Origin: Polyangia bacterium
GTDB taxonomy: Bacteria; Myxococcota_A; Polyangia; Nannocystales; Nannocystaceae
Length of the DNA: 64,000 bases
Direction of reading: 5' to 3'
NCBI GenBank assembly: GCA_030430565.1
Contig: JAUIKS010000002.1
Coordinates: forward strand, 372,001-436,000
A program made the position numbers and the translations under genes. Positions 1 to 8,540 of this stretch are shown here, in pieces (position 1 is the first letter of the stretch; each line of letters opens with the position of its first letter). Below the pieces are notes generated by a model. That model saw nothing but the letters and a program-made list of their open reading frames with translations, was not told the origin of the DNA and ran no database searches.

Positions 1-1011
1 CGCCCCCGCAAACGAAGACCAGGACTGTATCGCGCACGATGGCGCCTCGGACTCGGCGCTCTCGCTTTCGCGCTCGCCGGCGCGGCACAGGTGACGCCGC
101 CGCGCCTCGTCGAGGCAGCCGAGGCCCGGTCCAAGGTCATCCTCGATGGCCAGGTCGTGGCCGTGCACTTCAACGACGGCGACAGCTTCCGCGTCGTCAG
201 CGGCCCGGGCAACGGGACCAAGGCCCGCCTCATGGGCTTCAACACCCTCGAGTCCTACGGGCCGGTGCACCAGTGGGGCACCTGGACCGCGAAGGAGATG
301 TACGTGCTCGCCAAGATGGCGACGCTCAACGCCCGTCGAGGCGTCTGGGAGTGCCGCAACACCGGCGAGGCCGACACCTATAACCGCGCGCTGATCCACT
401 GCCCCGGGCTCGCCGAGGACCAGATCCGCAAGGGCCTCGCGCACGTCATGAGCGTGACCGACGACCCCGGCGACGCCCGCTTGATCGAGGCCCAAAAAGA
501 AGCCATCGCCGCGCGCCGCGGGATCTGGGCCCACGGCGTGCCCGAGTACGTGCTCACCTCGCTGCACTCCGCCGACGAGGCGGTCGGCAAGAAAGACCGC
601 GCCCGCAACTACAACCGCCTCGTGTCCTCGGCCGACGGCCACTCGGTCAAGTGGAAGCACCAGGACATCTACCGCGAGTGCGCGCGCGCCTGCCACCGCG
701 TGTACCAGGTCGACGAGGGCGCGGTCGACACGGTGACGCAGCAGGTCCGCGCCGACGCCCGCGTGAGCGCGATGATCACGGGGCTCGACGACGCCAAGCT
801 GCGCGCGGTCATCCGCGACTTCGCCCGCTTTCGCCACGTCAACCGCCTGGTCCCCTACGATCAGCGCGACGCGCTCAAGGACCACCTGACGCGCGAGTAC
901 GCGGCGAAGGGCAGCTTCGGCGCCGACGCCCAGGGCAGCGAGGCCGCGTGCATGATCCACGTTCCCTTCAAGCGCCGCTACGGCGGGGGTAAGGCCGAGT
1001 GTCTCAAGTGA
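1..1011 (+). CDS. SNase-like secreted nuclease, 5' end outside window
   Basis: Staphylococcal-nuclease-fold (thermonuclease) protein, expected to cut nucleic acids outside the cytoplasm. The family signature is visible: NDGDSFRVV, then ARLMGFNTLES (Arg and Glu of the active site), then DTYNRAL with a further Arg. The frame is open to base 1 with no ATG, GTG or TTG before GTG at 91. The bases at about 37-90 encode an Arg-rich stretch followed by LGLGALAFALAGAAQ, a signal-peptide core. The true start is therefore left of the window, and starting at 91 would delete the export signal. The last third (from about base 560) is a helical region I do not recognise. The next gene overlaps its 3' end, suggesting co-transcription. 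Confidence 0.75.
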   Translation, partial: RPRKRRPGLYRARWRLGLGALAFALAGAAQVTPPRLVEAAEARSKVILDGQVVAVHFNDGDSFRVVSGPGNGTKARLMGFNTLESYGPVHQWGTWTAKEMYVLAKMATLNARRGVWECRNTGEADTYNRALIHCPGLAEDQIRKGLAHVMSVTDDPGDARLIEAQKEAIAARRGIWAHGVPEYVLTSLHSADEAVGKKDRARNYNRLVSSADGHSVKWKHQDIYRECARACHRVYQVDEGAVDTVTQQVRADARVSAMITGLDDAKLRAVIRDFARFRHVNRLVPYDQRDALKDHLTREYAAKGSFGADAQGSEAACMIHVPFKRRYGGGKAECLK

Positions 1012-2363
1012 GCCGCCGACGCTGGCGCGACGCGCTGCTCCCCCTCGTCTGCTTCGCGAGCGCGCTCGGGCTGGGGCTCGGCTGTCAGTACAATTCGCCG
1101 CTGCTGCCGCTGTACGGCTACGAGAAGGACGACCAGAGCTGCTCGGACGGCATCGACAACGACGGCGACGGCCTGGTCGACTGCGACGATCAGGACTGCC
1201 TCGTGCTCTCGCACCTGTGCGGCGAGTTCGTGCCCGACATCCCGCCGTATGACCGCGAGGACAGCTACGAGCTGTGCTCGGACAAGCTCGACAACGACGA
1301 CAACGGCCAGTTCGACTGCGGCGATCCGAACTGCCGCACCATCGCCGAGCTCTGCTGCTCGCGCGAGAACACCGACGATACCTGCTCGGACGGCGTCGAC
1401 AACGACGGCAACGGCTACATCGACTGCGCCGACTTCGGCTGTCGCCAGGGCGTCTACGTCACCGTCTGCCGCGAGGTGTCTGAGAACGATGACATCGTCT
1501 GCGCCGATACCGTAGACAACGACATGGACGGGGACGTCGACTGCGACGACCTCGACTGCGCCGGCACGATGCCCTGTCGCCGGCCCGAGGAGGATCTCGA
1601 GGCCTGCTCCAACGGCGTCGATGACGACGGCAACGGCTACACCGACTGCGCCGACTTCGCCTGCTCGATGTCCATGAGCCAGGAGATCCTCGACTACTGC
1701 GCCGACGTGCCCGAGGAGGACACCCTCGAGGCCTGCTCCAACGGCGTCGACGACGACAACAACGGCTTCACCGACTGCAACGACTTCTCGTGCAGCCAGA
1801 GCGAGGATCAAGCGGTCCTCGACTACTGCGACTCGGTGCTCGAGATCTCGCTCGGGAAGTGCTCTGACGGCGAAGACAACGACGGCAACGGCTTCGCCGA
1901 CTGCGCGGACTTCTCGTGCAGCGAGAGCGAGGATCAGGAGATCCTCGACTACTGCGCGTCCGTGCTCGAGAACACCCTCGAGAAGTGCACGGACGGCGTC
2001 GACAACGACGGCAACGGCTACACCGACTGCAACGACAACTCGTGCAGCGAGGCTGACGACGAGGAGCTCCGCGACCTCTGCGAGGCCTCGGTGAAGACCT
2101 GCCGCGACGGCCTCGACAACGACGGCGACGGCTTCACCGACTGCGCCGACTACTCGTGCCGTAACAACGCCGACCCCAACGTCGTGCAGGTCTGCTACGA
2201 GAGCGTGGCCAACGAGCTGCCGGCGCTCGTCGACATGCGCTGCTCCGACGGCGAGGACAACGACGGCGACGGCTTCATCGACTGCGAAGACTGGGACTGC
2301 CGCCACAACCCGGCGGCCACGGTCTGCGCGGACGCGCCGCTGATCTGCGACGCCTGGATCTAG
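999..2363 (+). CDS. Secreted protein with ten Cys-framed Asp/Asn repeats
   Basis: Exported protein of about 454 residues, function unknown. After a basic N-terminus and hydrophobic stretch ending LGLGC (an imperfect lipobox, possible lipoprotein), it has ten units of the form C-S/D-DG-x-DND-G-DG-x-x-DC-x-D-x-x-C, starting with CSDGIDNDGDGLVDCDDQDC. Each holds a DxDxDG-like calcium loop between cysteines, so Ca-stabilised, disulfide-linked modules are likely. Start GTG 999 overlaps the nuclease gene by 13 nt. GTG 1008 is an in-frame alternative. A purine-rich GGGGGTAAGG at 985-994 lies upstream. The same repeat reappears three times in the next gene, linking the two products. Such repeats are common in myxobacterial surface proteins. 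Confidence 0.75.
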   Translation: MSQVSRRRWRDALLPLVCFASALGLGLGCQYNSPLLPLYGYEKDDQSCSDGIDNDGDGLVDCDDQDCLVLSHLCGEFVPDIPPYDREDSYELCSDKLDNDDNGQFDCGDPNCRTIAELCCSRENTDDTCSDGVDNDGNGYIDCADFGCRQGVYVTVCREVSENDDIVCADTVDNDMDGDVDCDDLDCAGTMPCRRPEEDLEACSNGVDDDGNGYTDCADFACSMSMSQEILDYCADVPEEDTLEACSNGVDDDNNGFTDCNDFSCSQSEDQAVLDYCDSVLEISLGKCSDGEDNDGNGFADCADFSCSESEDQEILDYCASVLENTLEKCTDGVDNDGNGYTDCNDNSCSEADDEELRDLCEASVKTCRDGLDNDGDGFTDCADYSCRNNADPNVVQVCYESVANELPALVDMRCSDGEDNDGDGFIDCEDWDCRHNPAATVCADAPLICDAWI

Positions 2364-2498
2364 TCCCCTCCTCGACGCCCCGCGCCGCTCTGGAATCGCT
2401 CCATCGACCCCCGCTCAATACCGCGCACTCTCCTACGTTCTCCCGCGTTCTCCCGCGTTCTCCCGCGTCCTCCCGCGTCCTCCCGAAAGCACCCAGTG
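2364..2498. other. Intergenic spacer between the two repeat-protein genes
   Basis: Short non-coding spacer. Its last 60 bases are a decanucleotide tandem repeat listed separately. I see no clear terminator or promoter hexamers in it. Confidence 0.5.
2431..2490 (+). repeat. 10-bp tandem repeat, about six units
   Basis: Units of TCCCGCGTTC or TCCCGCGTCC occur head to tail. The four central units are exact apart from one T/C position, and the outer two (TCCTACGTTC, TCCCGAAAGC) are degenerate. The array ends 8 bases before the start codon of the following gene, so it occupies the 5' leader and promoter-proximal position. A 10-bp period matches one helical turn. Unit number could vary by slippage. 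Confidence 0.85.
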
Positions 2499-4223
2499 AT
2501 GACCTCAACGGGCCCCGAACTCATCCAGTCCGAACCGCGCGTTCGCGCCGCCACGGCGCCCCTCGCCTGGCTCACGCTCGCCGCCTTTGCGTTGTTCGCC
2601 CTGCTGCTGCCGACGGCGGCCGCGGCCCAGCCCGCGGCGGAGCGCGAGACCAACTGCGCCGACGGCATCGACGAAGATCAGGACACCGTCACCGACTGCG
2701 GCGACAACGACTGCAAGAGCGACCCCGCGTGTCAGCCCGACGGCAACGTCGAGTCCTCCGACGCCCGCTGCCGCGACTGGGTGGACAACGACGCCAACGG
2801 CTACACCGACTGCGAGGACACCAACTGCCAGGGGACCGAGGCCTGCATGGGCTCCTACGACCTGGAGATGGCGGGCAAGCCGGTGGGCGGCGCGGCCGGG
2901 ACCAGCGCGTCCGCAGCCAGCGGCGTCACGGCCGTCACCGGCACCCCGGTGACCGGCTCCGGCGACAAGCCGCAGATCGTCATCAAGGACAACGAGGACC
3001 CCGACGACCTGCTCAACCGCGAGGGCCTCGACGCCGGCGGCGAGCGGACCAACATGTTCTGCTCGGACGGCATCGACAACGACAACGACGGCTTCACCGA
3101 CTGTGAGGACATCGGCTGCAAGATCAGCACCGAGGTCTCGGTGTGTGGACCCTCGGGCAACTTCCGGTTCTCGGTGGTCGCGCGCGTGCAGCACGAGATG
3201 GAGATCCCGAGCAACGTCAACGACAGCACCTTCAACCAGAACACGACCTTCGAGAGCCTGCAGCTGCGCGCGCTCGGCCAGCTCCCCTTCATCCAGAACT
3301 CTTTCTTCTTGATCTCCTCGCGCTTCGAGAAGAGCCCGCGCGTGACCTTCGCGCTGTTCCAGATCCCGATCAAGAACGGGCACTACTTCAACGTCAACAG
3401 CGGCGGCGGCGGCCTGTCTTTGGAGCTGGTGCGCTCGGTCCACAAGCGCCTGCTCGTCGAGCCGGCCTACTACGTCTACAACGCCTTCGAGCAGGGCAAC
3501 GGCGCGGCGCTGGAGTTCGGCGGCCCGCTCGATAAGAAGGGCAAGTTCATCTACCGCGCGTTCGCGGCCGGCGGCAGCGGGCGCTACGCGGGCAACATCG
3601 GCGGCAACTTCTTCCCCGACGACAACCGCAACTTCACCTACTCCGCGGGCGCCCAGCTCCACATGAACCTGTTCGGCTACTACAACAGGTTCGACTCGCC
3701 GCTGCTGTACACGCCGGTCCCGCTGACCTGGACGCTGACGGCGGGCGGTAAGTACGACCAGCGCGCGGCCGAGCGCTACCCCGCGGTCAACCTGCAGTCG
3801 GTGTTTCGCTACAAGCGCTTCCTGCTGATGGGCGAGGTCTACGGCAAGCGCGAGCTCGAGTTCAAGAACTGGCAGCTGGCCTACAACGTCCAGGCCGCCG
3901 TGCTCGCGGTCAAGAAGCGGCTGCTGTTCGCGGCGGACTTCGGTCAGTACCTCGCGACCGAGTTCGAGAACCCGCCCGACGCGGCCAACCTGCCCTACGA
4001 CCTGCGCCGCCAGGTCCAGGAGCTTCAGTACCGGGTCGCCGCCCACATCTTCCTGTGGCGCGACGTGTGGCTGATGCAGCTCGTGTGGCAGGACCGCCGG
4101 GTCGAGAACACGACCGGCTCGGTCACCAACACCTTCACCGGCGAGCGCATCGAGCTCGACCCGGACGTGCACCCAACCTTCGACTACCAGACCCTGCGGC
4201 TGCTGTTCCTGTACCGCTTCTAG
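2499..4223 (+). CDS. Outer-membrane barrel-like protein with Cys/Asp repeats
   Basis: Exported protein of about 574 residues. ATG 2499 is preferred over GTG 2496, which gives the same frame. A signal peptide with core LTLAAFALFALLL ends near TAAAAQ. Three C-DG-DxD-DC-x-D-x-x-C units follow, at about residues 50-70, 85-105 and 185-205, of the same type as the ten in the preceding gene. From about residue 210 to the end the chain alternates aromatic and polar residues in strand-like segments and finishes LRLLFLYRF, with a terminal Phe as in outer-membrane beta-barrels. A periplasmic or surface repeat region fused to a barrel is the simplest reading. No substrate can be assigned. Confidence 0.65.
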   Translation: MTSTGPELIQSEPRVRAATAPLAWLTLAAFALFALLLPTAAAAQPAAERETNCADGIDEDQDTVTDCGDNDCKSDPACQPDGNVESSDARCRDWVDNDANGYTDCEDTNCQGTEACMGSYDLEMAGKPVGGAAGTSASAASGVTAVTGTPVTGSGDKPQIVIKDNEDPDDLLNREGLDAGGERTNMFCSDGIDNDNDGFTDCEDIGCKISTEVSVCGPSGNFRFSVVARVQHEMEIPSNVNDSTFNQNTTFESLQLRALGQLPFIQNSFFLISSRFEKSPRVTFALFQIPIKNGHYFNVNSGGGGLSLELVRSVHKRLLVEPAYYVYNAFEQGNGAALEFGGPLDKKGKFIYRAFAAGGSGRYAGNIGGNFFPDDNRNFTYSAGAQLHMNLFGYYNRFDSPLLYTPVPLTWTLTAGGKYDQRAAERYPAVNLQSVFRYKRFLLMGEVYGKRELEFKNWQLAYNVQAAVLAVKKRLLFAADFGQYLATEFENPPDAANLPYDLRRQVQELQYRVAAHIFLWRDVWLMQLVWQDRRVENTTGSVTNTFTGERIELDPDVHPTFDYQTLRLLFLYRF

Positions 4224-4255
4224 CCCGCCCTACGGCGCCGGCGCGCGATCCGGGC

Positions 4256-4261
4256 TAGACT
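4256..4261 (+). promoter_or_regulatory. Candidate -10 hexamer TAGACT
   Basis: TAGACT ends 7 nt before ATG 4269, which is the spacing of a leaderless or near-leaderless transcript. I see no good -35. It is one of a set of similar sites in the window. Confidence 0.35.
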
Positions 4262-4268
4262 CCCCGCG

Positions 4269-4811
4269 ATGCCCTCCCCCAGGATCGTCCTGCTCGTCTC
4301 CGCGCTCGCGCTCGCGCTCGGCGCCTGCACCGCGAAGTCGAAGAAGTACGAGAAGCCAGGTCTCCCGGGACAGGTGATGCCGGCGGTCGCCGGCCCGACG
4401 CTCGACGGCGCCACGCTCGAGCTAGACGAGCTGTACAAGCCGGGCGCGCGCGCCGAGGGCGAGGTGGTGCTGCTCAACGTGTGGGCGACCTGGTGCACGC
4501 CCTGCCGCGCGGAGCTGCCGGAGCTGCAGCGCCTGCACGAGACGCTCGAGGGGGTCGCGGTCGTCGGCCTGAGCGAGGACGACGAACGCGACGAGCCGGA
4601 GGTCCGCGAGCTCGTCAACGAGCTCGGCCTGAGCTACCCGATCATCCTCGACAACGAGCAGCGGGCCGCCAACGCGCTGGGCCTGTTCGGCTACCCCGTC
4701 AGCTTCGTCATCGATCGCGGCGGGACGATCGTCTGGCGCCGCGACGGCATCCTCAAGCCCGAGGACCCCGAGCTGACGAAGGCGATCGAGACGGCGCGCT
4801 CAGGCGCGTGA
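4269..4811 (+). CDS. TlpA/ResA-like thioredoxin-fold lipoprotein
   Basis: Membrane-anchored extracytoplasmic thiol-disulfide oxidoreductase of 180 residues. The N-terminus is a lipoprotein signal with LALGAC (Cys20 lipidated). The thioredoxin fold begins at about residue 62 with VVLLNVWATWCTPCR, giving the redox pair Cys76/Cys79, and has the cis-Pro region at GYPVSFVID. Proteins of this family reduce apocytochrome c or other exported disulfides. Neighbouring Cys-rich secreted proteins make a role in disulfide handling plausible, but this is inference. It converges with the next gene and overlaps it by 12 nt. Confidence 0.85.
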   Translation: MPSPRIVLLVSALALALGACTAKSKKYEKPGLPGQVMPAVAGPTLDGATLELDELYKPGARAEGEVVLLNVWATWCTPCRAELPELQRLHETLEGVAVVGLSEDDERDEPEVRELVNELGLSYPIILDNEQRAANALGLFGYPVSFVIDRGGTIVWRRDGILKPEDPELTKAIETARSGA

Positions 4812-5891
4812 GCGCGGGCTGCCGTAGCAGCGCTCACCAAAGCGGAAGGTCGGGCGCAGCGCGGGCGAGAGCGCGTGCCCCGAGAGCTCCGACGAGGGCG
4901 AGACGTTGTAGAAGTCGGGGTTTTGCGGGCACGGGCCGGCGAGCTCTTTCTCGAGCACCATCGAGAGGTACTGGTCCGTCGAGCCCTCGAGGGTGTTGCC
5001 GTTGAGCACCACCTCGGCGCCGGTCTGCGCGGCGAAGCGGCGCAGGCCCGGGATCCGCGAGCGCGCGGGCGCGTAGCTGTCGGCGCAGACGCCGTTCTCG
5101 CTGGTGACGAGCAGGCCGTCGTCGGTGTGCGCGACGATCGAGTGGTTGCCGCGCGTGTGCCCCGGCGTGTGCACGAGCGCGACGCTGCCGCCGAGCTTCA
5201 CCGAGCGATCGAGCAGGATCAGCTTGTCCTCGCCGACGCCCTCGTATCCGCGCGGCGGGTACCAGTCGAGCTGCGGCGGGATCGGGGCGCGGGCGTCGTC
5301 CCACTCGTCGCGGAACACGAGCAGCTTGGCGTTGGGGAACACCGGCGGCGCGCCGTCCTTGCCCACGAGCCAGCGGCGAACGTCCTGGGTGTGGAGATGA
5401 TCGAAGGTGATGTAGTCGACCTCCTCGGGGCGGATCCCGACGCTCTCGAGCAGGCCCTCGACGTCGCCCAGCGGCGGCCACACGAGCCGGGGCAGCAGCG
5501 CCCGCGCGCCGCCGAAGGGCTTGGCCAGGCGCTTGAAGAACGGGGTCTCGGCCGAGCCCATGCGATCCAGCGGCTCGGCGAGCAGCGTCTTCACGCCGCC
5601 GCCCGGGACCTCGAATTGGATCACGAACAAGCGGTTGAGGATGTGCAAGAACGGCAGCGGCAGCGCGCACGCGTCGCGCAGGCCGTAGCGCAGCGGGTAC
5701 GGCACGATCGCCAGATCAAAGCTGCGGTAGTAGGTGACGCGCGGGCCGTCCGTCAGCTCCTCGCGCAGCGCGTGGGCGGCTCGCCGCACCGCGCGGAGGC
5801 GATCCTGCGGCGACGCGTGCTCGCGGGTCCCGTCGAGGTGATGAAGCGGCGTCAGGCTCGGGTCTTCAAAAGCGGCGTCCGTCACGATCAC
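4800..5891 (-). CDS. Metallo-beta-lactamase-fold protein with altered metal motif
   Basis: Protein of about 363 residues in the MBL superfamily. The core is visible as DYITFDHLHTQD, then HTPGHTRGNH and DGLLVTSENGV. In canonical hydrolases the first motif is HxHxDH. Here the DH pair is replaced by Gln-Asp, and I see no C-terminal metal His near VVLNGNTLEG. Metal binding is therefore probably incomplete or different, and activity cannot be assumed. GTG 5891 opens the frame. GTG 5885, two codons later, is an alternative placed 9 nt after a TACGCT hexamer. There is no signal peptide, so it is likely cytoplasmic. Confidence 0.65.
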   Translation of the reverse strand: MIVTDAAFEDPSLTPLHHLDGTREHASPQDRLRAVRRAAHALREELTDGPRVTYYRSFDLAIVPYPLRYGLRDACALPLPFLHILNRLFVIQFEVPGGGVKTLLAEPLDRMGSAETPFFKRLAKPFGGARALLPRLVWPPLGDVEGLLESVGIRPEEVDYITFDHLHTQDVRRWLVGKDGAPPVFPNAKLLVFRDEWDDARAPIPPQLDWYPPRGYEGVGEDKLILLDRSVKLGGSVALVHTPGHTRGNHSIVAHTDDGLLVTSENGVCADSYAPARSRIPGLRRFAAQTGAEVVLNGNTLEGSTDQYLSMVLEKELAGPCPQNPDFYNVSPSSELSGHALSPALRPTFRFGERCYGSPRSRA

Positions 5892-5944
5892 CGCAGCGTA
5901 GCAGGTCGCAGAAATTCACCGCGAGGCCGCGAGCTCGCCAGCGC

Positions 5945-6520
5945 TCACTCCTCGGCGCGCTTGTAGCTCAGCGTGTACTTCAGCGGCTCTTTCAGGCGGT
6001 TCGACGTGAGCGAGACCCGCACGGTCAGACGCGCGCCGTCCTCGCTGACCGTGACCCGGTTGGTGCGCACGCCGTTGTCGCCCTTGAACTTCTGCACGAG
6101 CGTGTCTCCCTTGAGGGAGAAGGAGACCTGCATCGGCTTGCCCTGGGGGTCGGTGCGCTGCACGAAGGAACCGTCGGCCGGCGCCTCGACGGTCGGGCGA
6201 CCGAAGTAGGTCATCTTGATGGTGCTCGAGCCGATCTCGTAGCGCACCGCCGGCGGGATCTTGGTGACCGCCTCGAGGCGGCTGCGCCCGATCCCGCGGA
6301 TCAGGAAGTTGAGCTGCTCGACGGCCGCGTCGATGACGTCGCGGAGCGCCGCGCGCTGGCGCTCGCCGCCGACGAAGCGGAAGTTGCCCGAGAAGCGCGC
6401 GGCCGGGTCGGCCTCCGCGTCGGCGACGGCGACGCGCTCGATGGAGTTCGAGTCCGCACGCTCCGCGAGCGCGGCGTCAGGCGAGGAGGACAGGAGCAGC
6501 AGCGTCGTGAGTGTCAGCAT
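5945..6520 (-). CDS. Hypothetical exported protein
   Basis: Protein of 191 residues not recognised. A hydrophobic N-terminus (LTTLLLLSSSPDAALAE) looks like a signal peptide. The rest is mostly beta-strand-like, with many charged residues, and includes FSGNFRFVGG near residue 45 and KYTLSYKR at the C-terminus. There are no catalytic motifs or cysteines of note. It is divergent from the rhomboid gene across a 130-bp gap and could be a small lipocalin-like or fatty-acid-binding-type beta-barrel, which is speculative. Confidence 0.6.
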   Translation of the reverse strand: MLTLTTLLLLSSSPDAALAERADSNSIERVAVADAEADPAARFSGNFRFVGGERQRAALRDVIDAAVEQLNFLIRGIGRSRLEAVTKIPPAVRYEIGSSTIKMTYFGRPTVEAPADGSFVQRTDPQGKPMQVSFSLKGDTLVQKFKGDNGVRTNRVTVSEDGARLTVRVSLTSNRLKEPLKYTLSYKRAEE

Positions 6521-6638
6521 GATGTGGTTGATGCGCTAAGAGACAGCTTGTCTGGAAAGTGTACACGCGCGCGGCGAGCCGCGAAATCGCGCCGCCGAGG
6601 CCTCGGCGGCGAGTTGAGCGATCGGGAGGTCGACGCGC

Positions 6639-6644
6639 TACAGT
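6639..6644 (+). promoter_or_regulatory. Candidate -10 TACAGT for the rhomboid gene
   Basis: TACAGT ends 6 nt before GTG 6651. TTGAGC at 6614-6619 is a possible -35 at 19 bp spacing. The distance implies a leaderless mRNA, and no Shine-Dalgarno sequence is seen. Confidence 0.4.
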
Positions 6645-6650
6645 TAAGAC

Positions 6651-7280
6651 GTGACCGAGAGGCAGCTATTCGCTCCATCGTCAAAACCGCCGCGCGCGAG
6701 CGCGCCCGCTAGCCCAGGGCGCGAGCTGCGGGCGGTCATCCGCACGCTCGCCGTGGTCATGGCGGTCCTCTGGGGCGTCGAGCTGCTCGATCTCTACGTC
6801 TTCCACCAGGCGCTCGACCAATTCGGCGTCCGCCCGCTCGATGTTGAGCATCTCGGCGGGATCCTCGCCGCGCCGGTGCTGCACGGGGGCCTCGAGCACC
6901 TCAGCTCGAATTCGGTCGGCATCCTGATCCTGGGCACAATTGTGGCGCTGTGGAGCCGCCGCGAATTCTGGGCGGTGACGATCGCGGCGACGCTGGTCGG
7001 CGGGCTCGGCACATGGCTGGTCGGACACCCCGGGTCGACGCACATCGGCGCGAGCGGCGTGCTGTTCGGCTTCTTCGGCTACCTGCTGCTGCGCGGTGTG
7101 TTCGAGCGGCGGCTCGGCGCGATCCTGATCTCGCTGGTGGTCGGCTATGTGTTCGGCAGCAATATGCTCGCGGGCATGCTGCCCAAGACGGCCGGGGCGA
7201 TGGTCTCGTGGGAGATGCACTTGTTCGGCTTCGTGGGCGGGGCGCTCATGGCCTGGCGGTGGCGTCGGCGATCTCGCTGA
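6651..7280 (+). CDS. Rhomboid-family intramembrane serine protease
   Basis: Membrane protease of 209 residues that cleaves transmembrane substrates within the bilayer. The catalytic dyad is visible: Ser135 in GASGVLFGFFGY and His190 in EMHLFGFVGG. The conserved His83 and Asn87 of the second membrane helix (HGGLEHLSSN) are also present. About six hydrophobic segments follow a 25-residue cytoplasmic N-terminus. GTG 6651 is chosen because it lies just after a -10-like element and the frame has no better start. It converges with a lipoprotein gene across a 131-bp gap that contains a hairpin. The substrate is unknown. Confidence 0.88.
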   Translation: MTERQLFAPSSKPPRASAPASPGRELRAVIRTLAVVMAVLWGVELLDLYVFHQALDQFGVRPLDVEHLGGILAAPVLHGGLEHLSSNSVGILILGTIVALWSRREFWAVTIAATLVGGLGTWLVGHPGSTHIGASGVLFGFFGYLLLRGVFERRLGAILISLVVGYVFGSNMLAGMLPKTAGAMVSWEMHLFGFVGGALMAWRWRRRSR

Positions 7281-7341
7281 GTTTGCTTGTCAGCTCGCCT
7301 GCTGACTTGCTGGCACGAGAATCCGACACGACGAAAAGCGA

Positions 7342-7372
7342 CGAGAGCGACCGACGGAGTCGATCGCTCTCG
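7342..7372. terminator. Hairpin between convergent genes
   Basis: CGAGAGCGACCGA (7342-7354) pairs with TCGATCGCTCTCG (7360-7372) with one mismatch and a 5-nt loop. It lies between the convergent rhomboid and lipoprotein genes and could end transcription from both sides. There is no strong T-tract. Confidence 0.45.
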
Positions 7373-7411
7373 CGCTGCCGGCGTTGACGCCGACGTGAAT
7401 CATCGAGCGAG

Positions 7412-8386
7412 CTAGCCGGCGAGACCGCAGACGCCGACGTTCTCTTTTCCGGGAGGAGCCTCGCCGTCCGCGTAGAACTGCACGCAGACCGCGTCCTCGA
7501 CCGGGAGGCCTTGGCAGTCGGCGTCACCGTTCTCGGTGTCACAGAACGCCGAGCAGCAGCCGATCGAGCCGACGCACTCGGGGCCCGGGAAGAAGTCCGG
7601 GTTCACGCACATCAGCCCGACGTTGCAGACGTTGTTGAACTCGCAGGGCGTGCCCGCGGGCGCCATCCCGCCGGAGGCGTCGAGCACACAGAAGAAGCCG
7701 TCGCTGTTGGGATCGGGGATGCAGAGGTTCGAGCCCTCGCAATCCTGCAGCAGCGGGTCACAGTCTGGGAGGCAGAGGTTCAACGACCCCTGGTTGAGGA
7801 TGATGCACTGCGTGTTGACCGGGTCGCAGCTGGAGTTCTCGGGGCTGCCGGTGCACAGCTCGACGCAGGTGCCGACGCCTTCCTCGTTGAGGTTCCAGCA
7901 CATCACGCCCTCGGCGCAGTCATCGATGCCGGAGGCGCCGCCCTCGGCCGAGCAGGGATCGCCGTGGGAGCCGTTGCCCATGACATCAACGCACTTGGTC
8001 GCGTCCCAGGCGTTGTCGCCGTCGCTGTCCCAACCGGCGCACTTCTGACCGTCCGGGCAGTCTTGCGCGAAGACATCGCAGGTGATGCCCTCGTTCGCCA
8101 TATCGGTGTCGCAGATGAACTCGCAGCCGGTCGTCTCGCCGTCTCCGTCGCCGTCTCCGTCGCCGTCTCCATCGCCGTCGCCGTCGCCATCCCCGTCACC
8201 ATCACCAGGGCCTTCGGTGGTCCCGGCGTTGGTCGTGCCGTCGTCGTTCGTGTCGTCGTCGTCGTCGCCGCCGGCGCTCTCGGTCGTGTCGGCGGGTCCC
8301 TTGTCATCGCCGCAGCCGGCCGTGAATAGGAGCGGCGCGCAGATCAGGCCAGCGGCCATCAACGCGATAAGGTGCTTGGTCTTCAT
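7412..8386 (-). CDS. Cys-rich lipoprotein with Gly-Asp run (paralog A)
   Basis: Exported protein of 324 residues. The signal peptide ends FTAGC (Cys25), followed by acidic linker GGDDDDDTNDD and about ten Gly-Asp dipeptides, a flexible highly charged stalk. From TTGCEFIC onward there are more than 20 cysteines in a disulfide-rich domain, with segments such as CPDGQKCAGW, CWNLNEEGVGTCVELC and CDPLLQDCEG. It is closely similar along its whole length to the gene at 8793-9767, a tandem paralog. Domains of this kind with GD stalks are typical of Nannocystaceae surface lipoproteins. The function is unknown. ATG 8386 has an upstream GAGGA. Confidence 0.8.
   Translation of the reverse strand: MKTKHLIALMAAGLICAPLLFTAGCGDDKGPADTTESAGGDDDDDTNDDGTTNAGTTEGPGDGDGDGDGDGDGDGDGDGDGDGETTGCEFICDTDMANEGITCDVFAQDCPDGQKCAGWDSDGDNAWDATKCVDVMGNGSHGDPCSAEGGASGIDDCAEGVMCWNLNEEGVGTCVELCTGSPENSSCDPVNTQCIILNQGSLNLCLPDCDPLLQDCEGSNLCIPDPNSDGFFCVLDASGGMAPAGTPCEFNNVCNVGLMCVNPDFFPGPECVGSIGCCSAFCDTENGDADCQGLPVEDAVCVQFYADGEAPPGKENVGVCGLAG
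8141..8207 (-). repeat. Imperfect hexanucleotide repeat encoding the GD stalk
   Basis: Within paralog A, the plus strand reads imperfect GTCTCC/GTCGCC units that encode alternating Gly and Asp on the minus strand. The unit is 6 bp, so gain or loss changes stalk length without a frameshift. Confidence 0.8.
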
Positions 8387-8442
8387 GGGGTCCTCATTCC
8401 AGGTTCGAGCCGGATATCAGGCGGACATCTCGGCCTCAATGT

Positions 8443-8482
8443 GTCGTCCGCGTCGCTGCACAGGTCGGCCACAGCGGACGAC
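8443..8482 (-). promoter_or_regulatory. Leader hairpin upstream of paralog A
   Basis: GTCGTCCGC (8443-8451) is exactly complementary to GCGGACGAC (8474-8482), giving a 9-bp stem with a 22-nt loop. It ends 57 nt before the start codon at 8386. If the promoter lies in the AT-rich block upstream, it falls in the 5' untranslated RNA. A regulatory role is inference. Confidence 0.4.
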
Positions 8483-8540
8483 GCCCGCCCGAGGGAGAGG
8501 TTGAACGAGCGCCGTCGCTGGGCCGTGAACAGCAATCCCC

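Noticed and set aside
978..2306. 442-residue open frame on the minus strand
   Set aside because: It is antisense to the repeat protein, with low-complexity Val/Ala/Glu translation created by the repeats.
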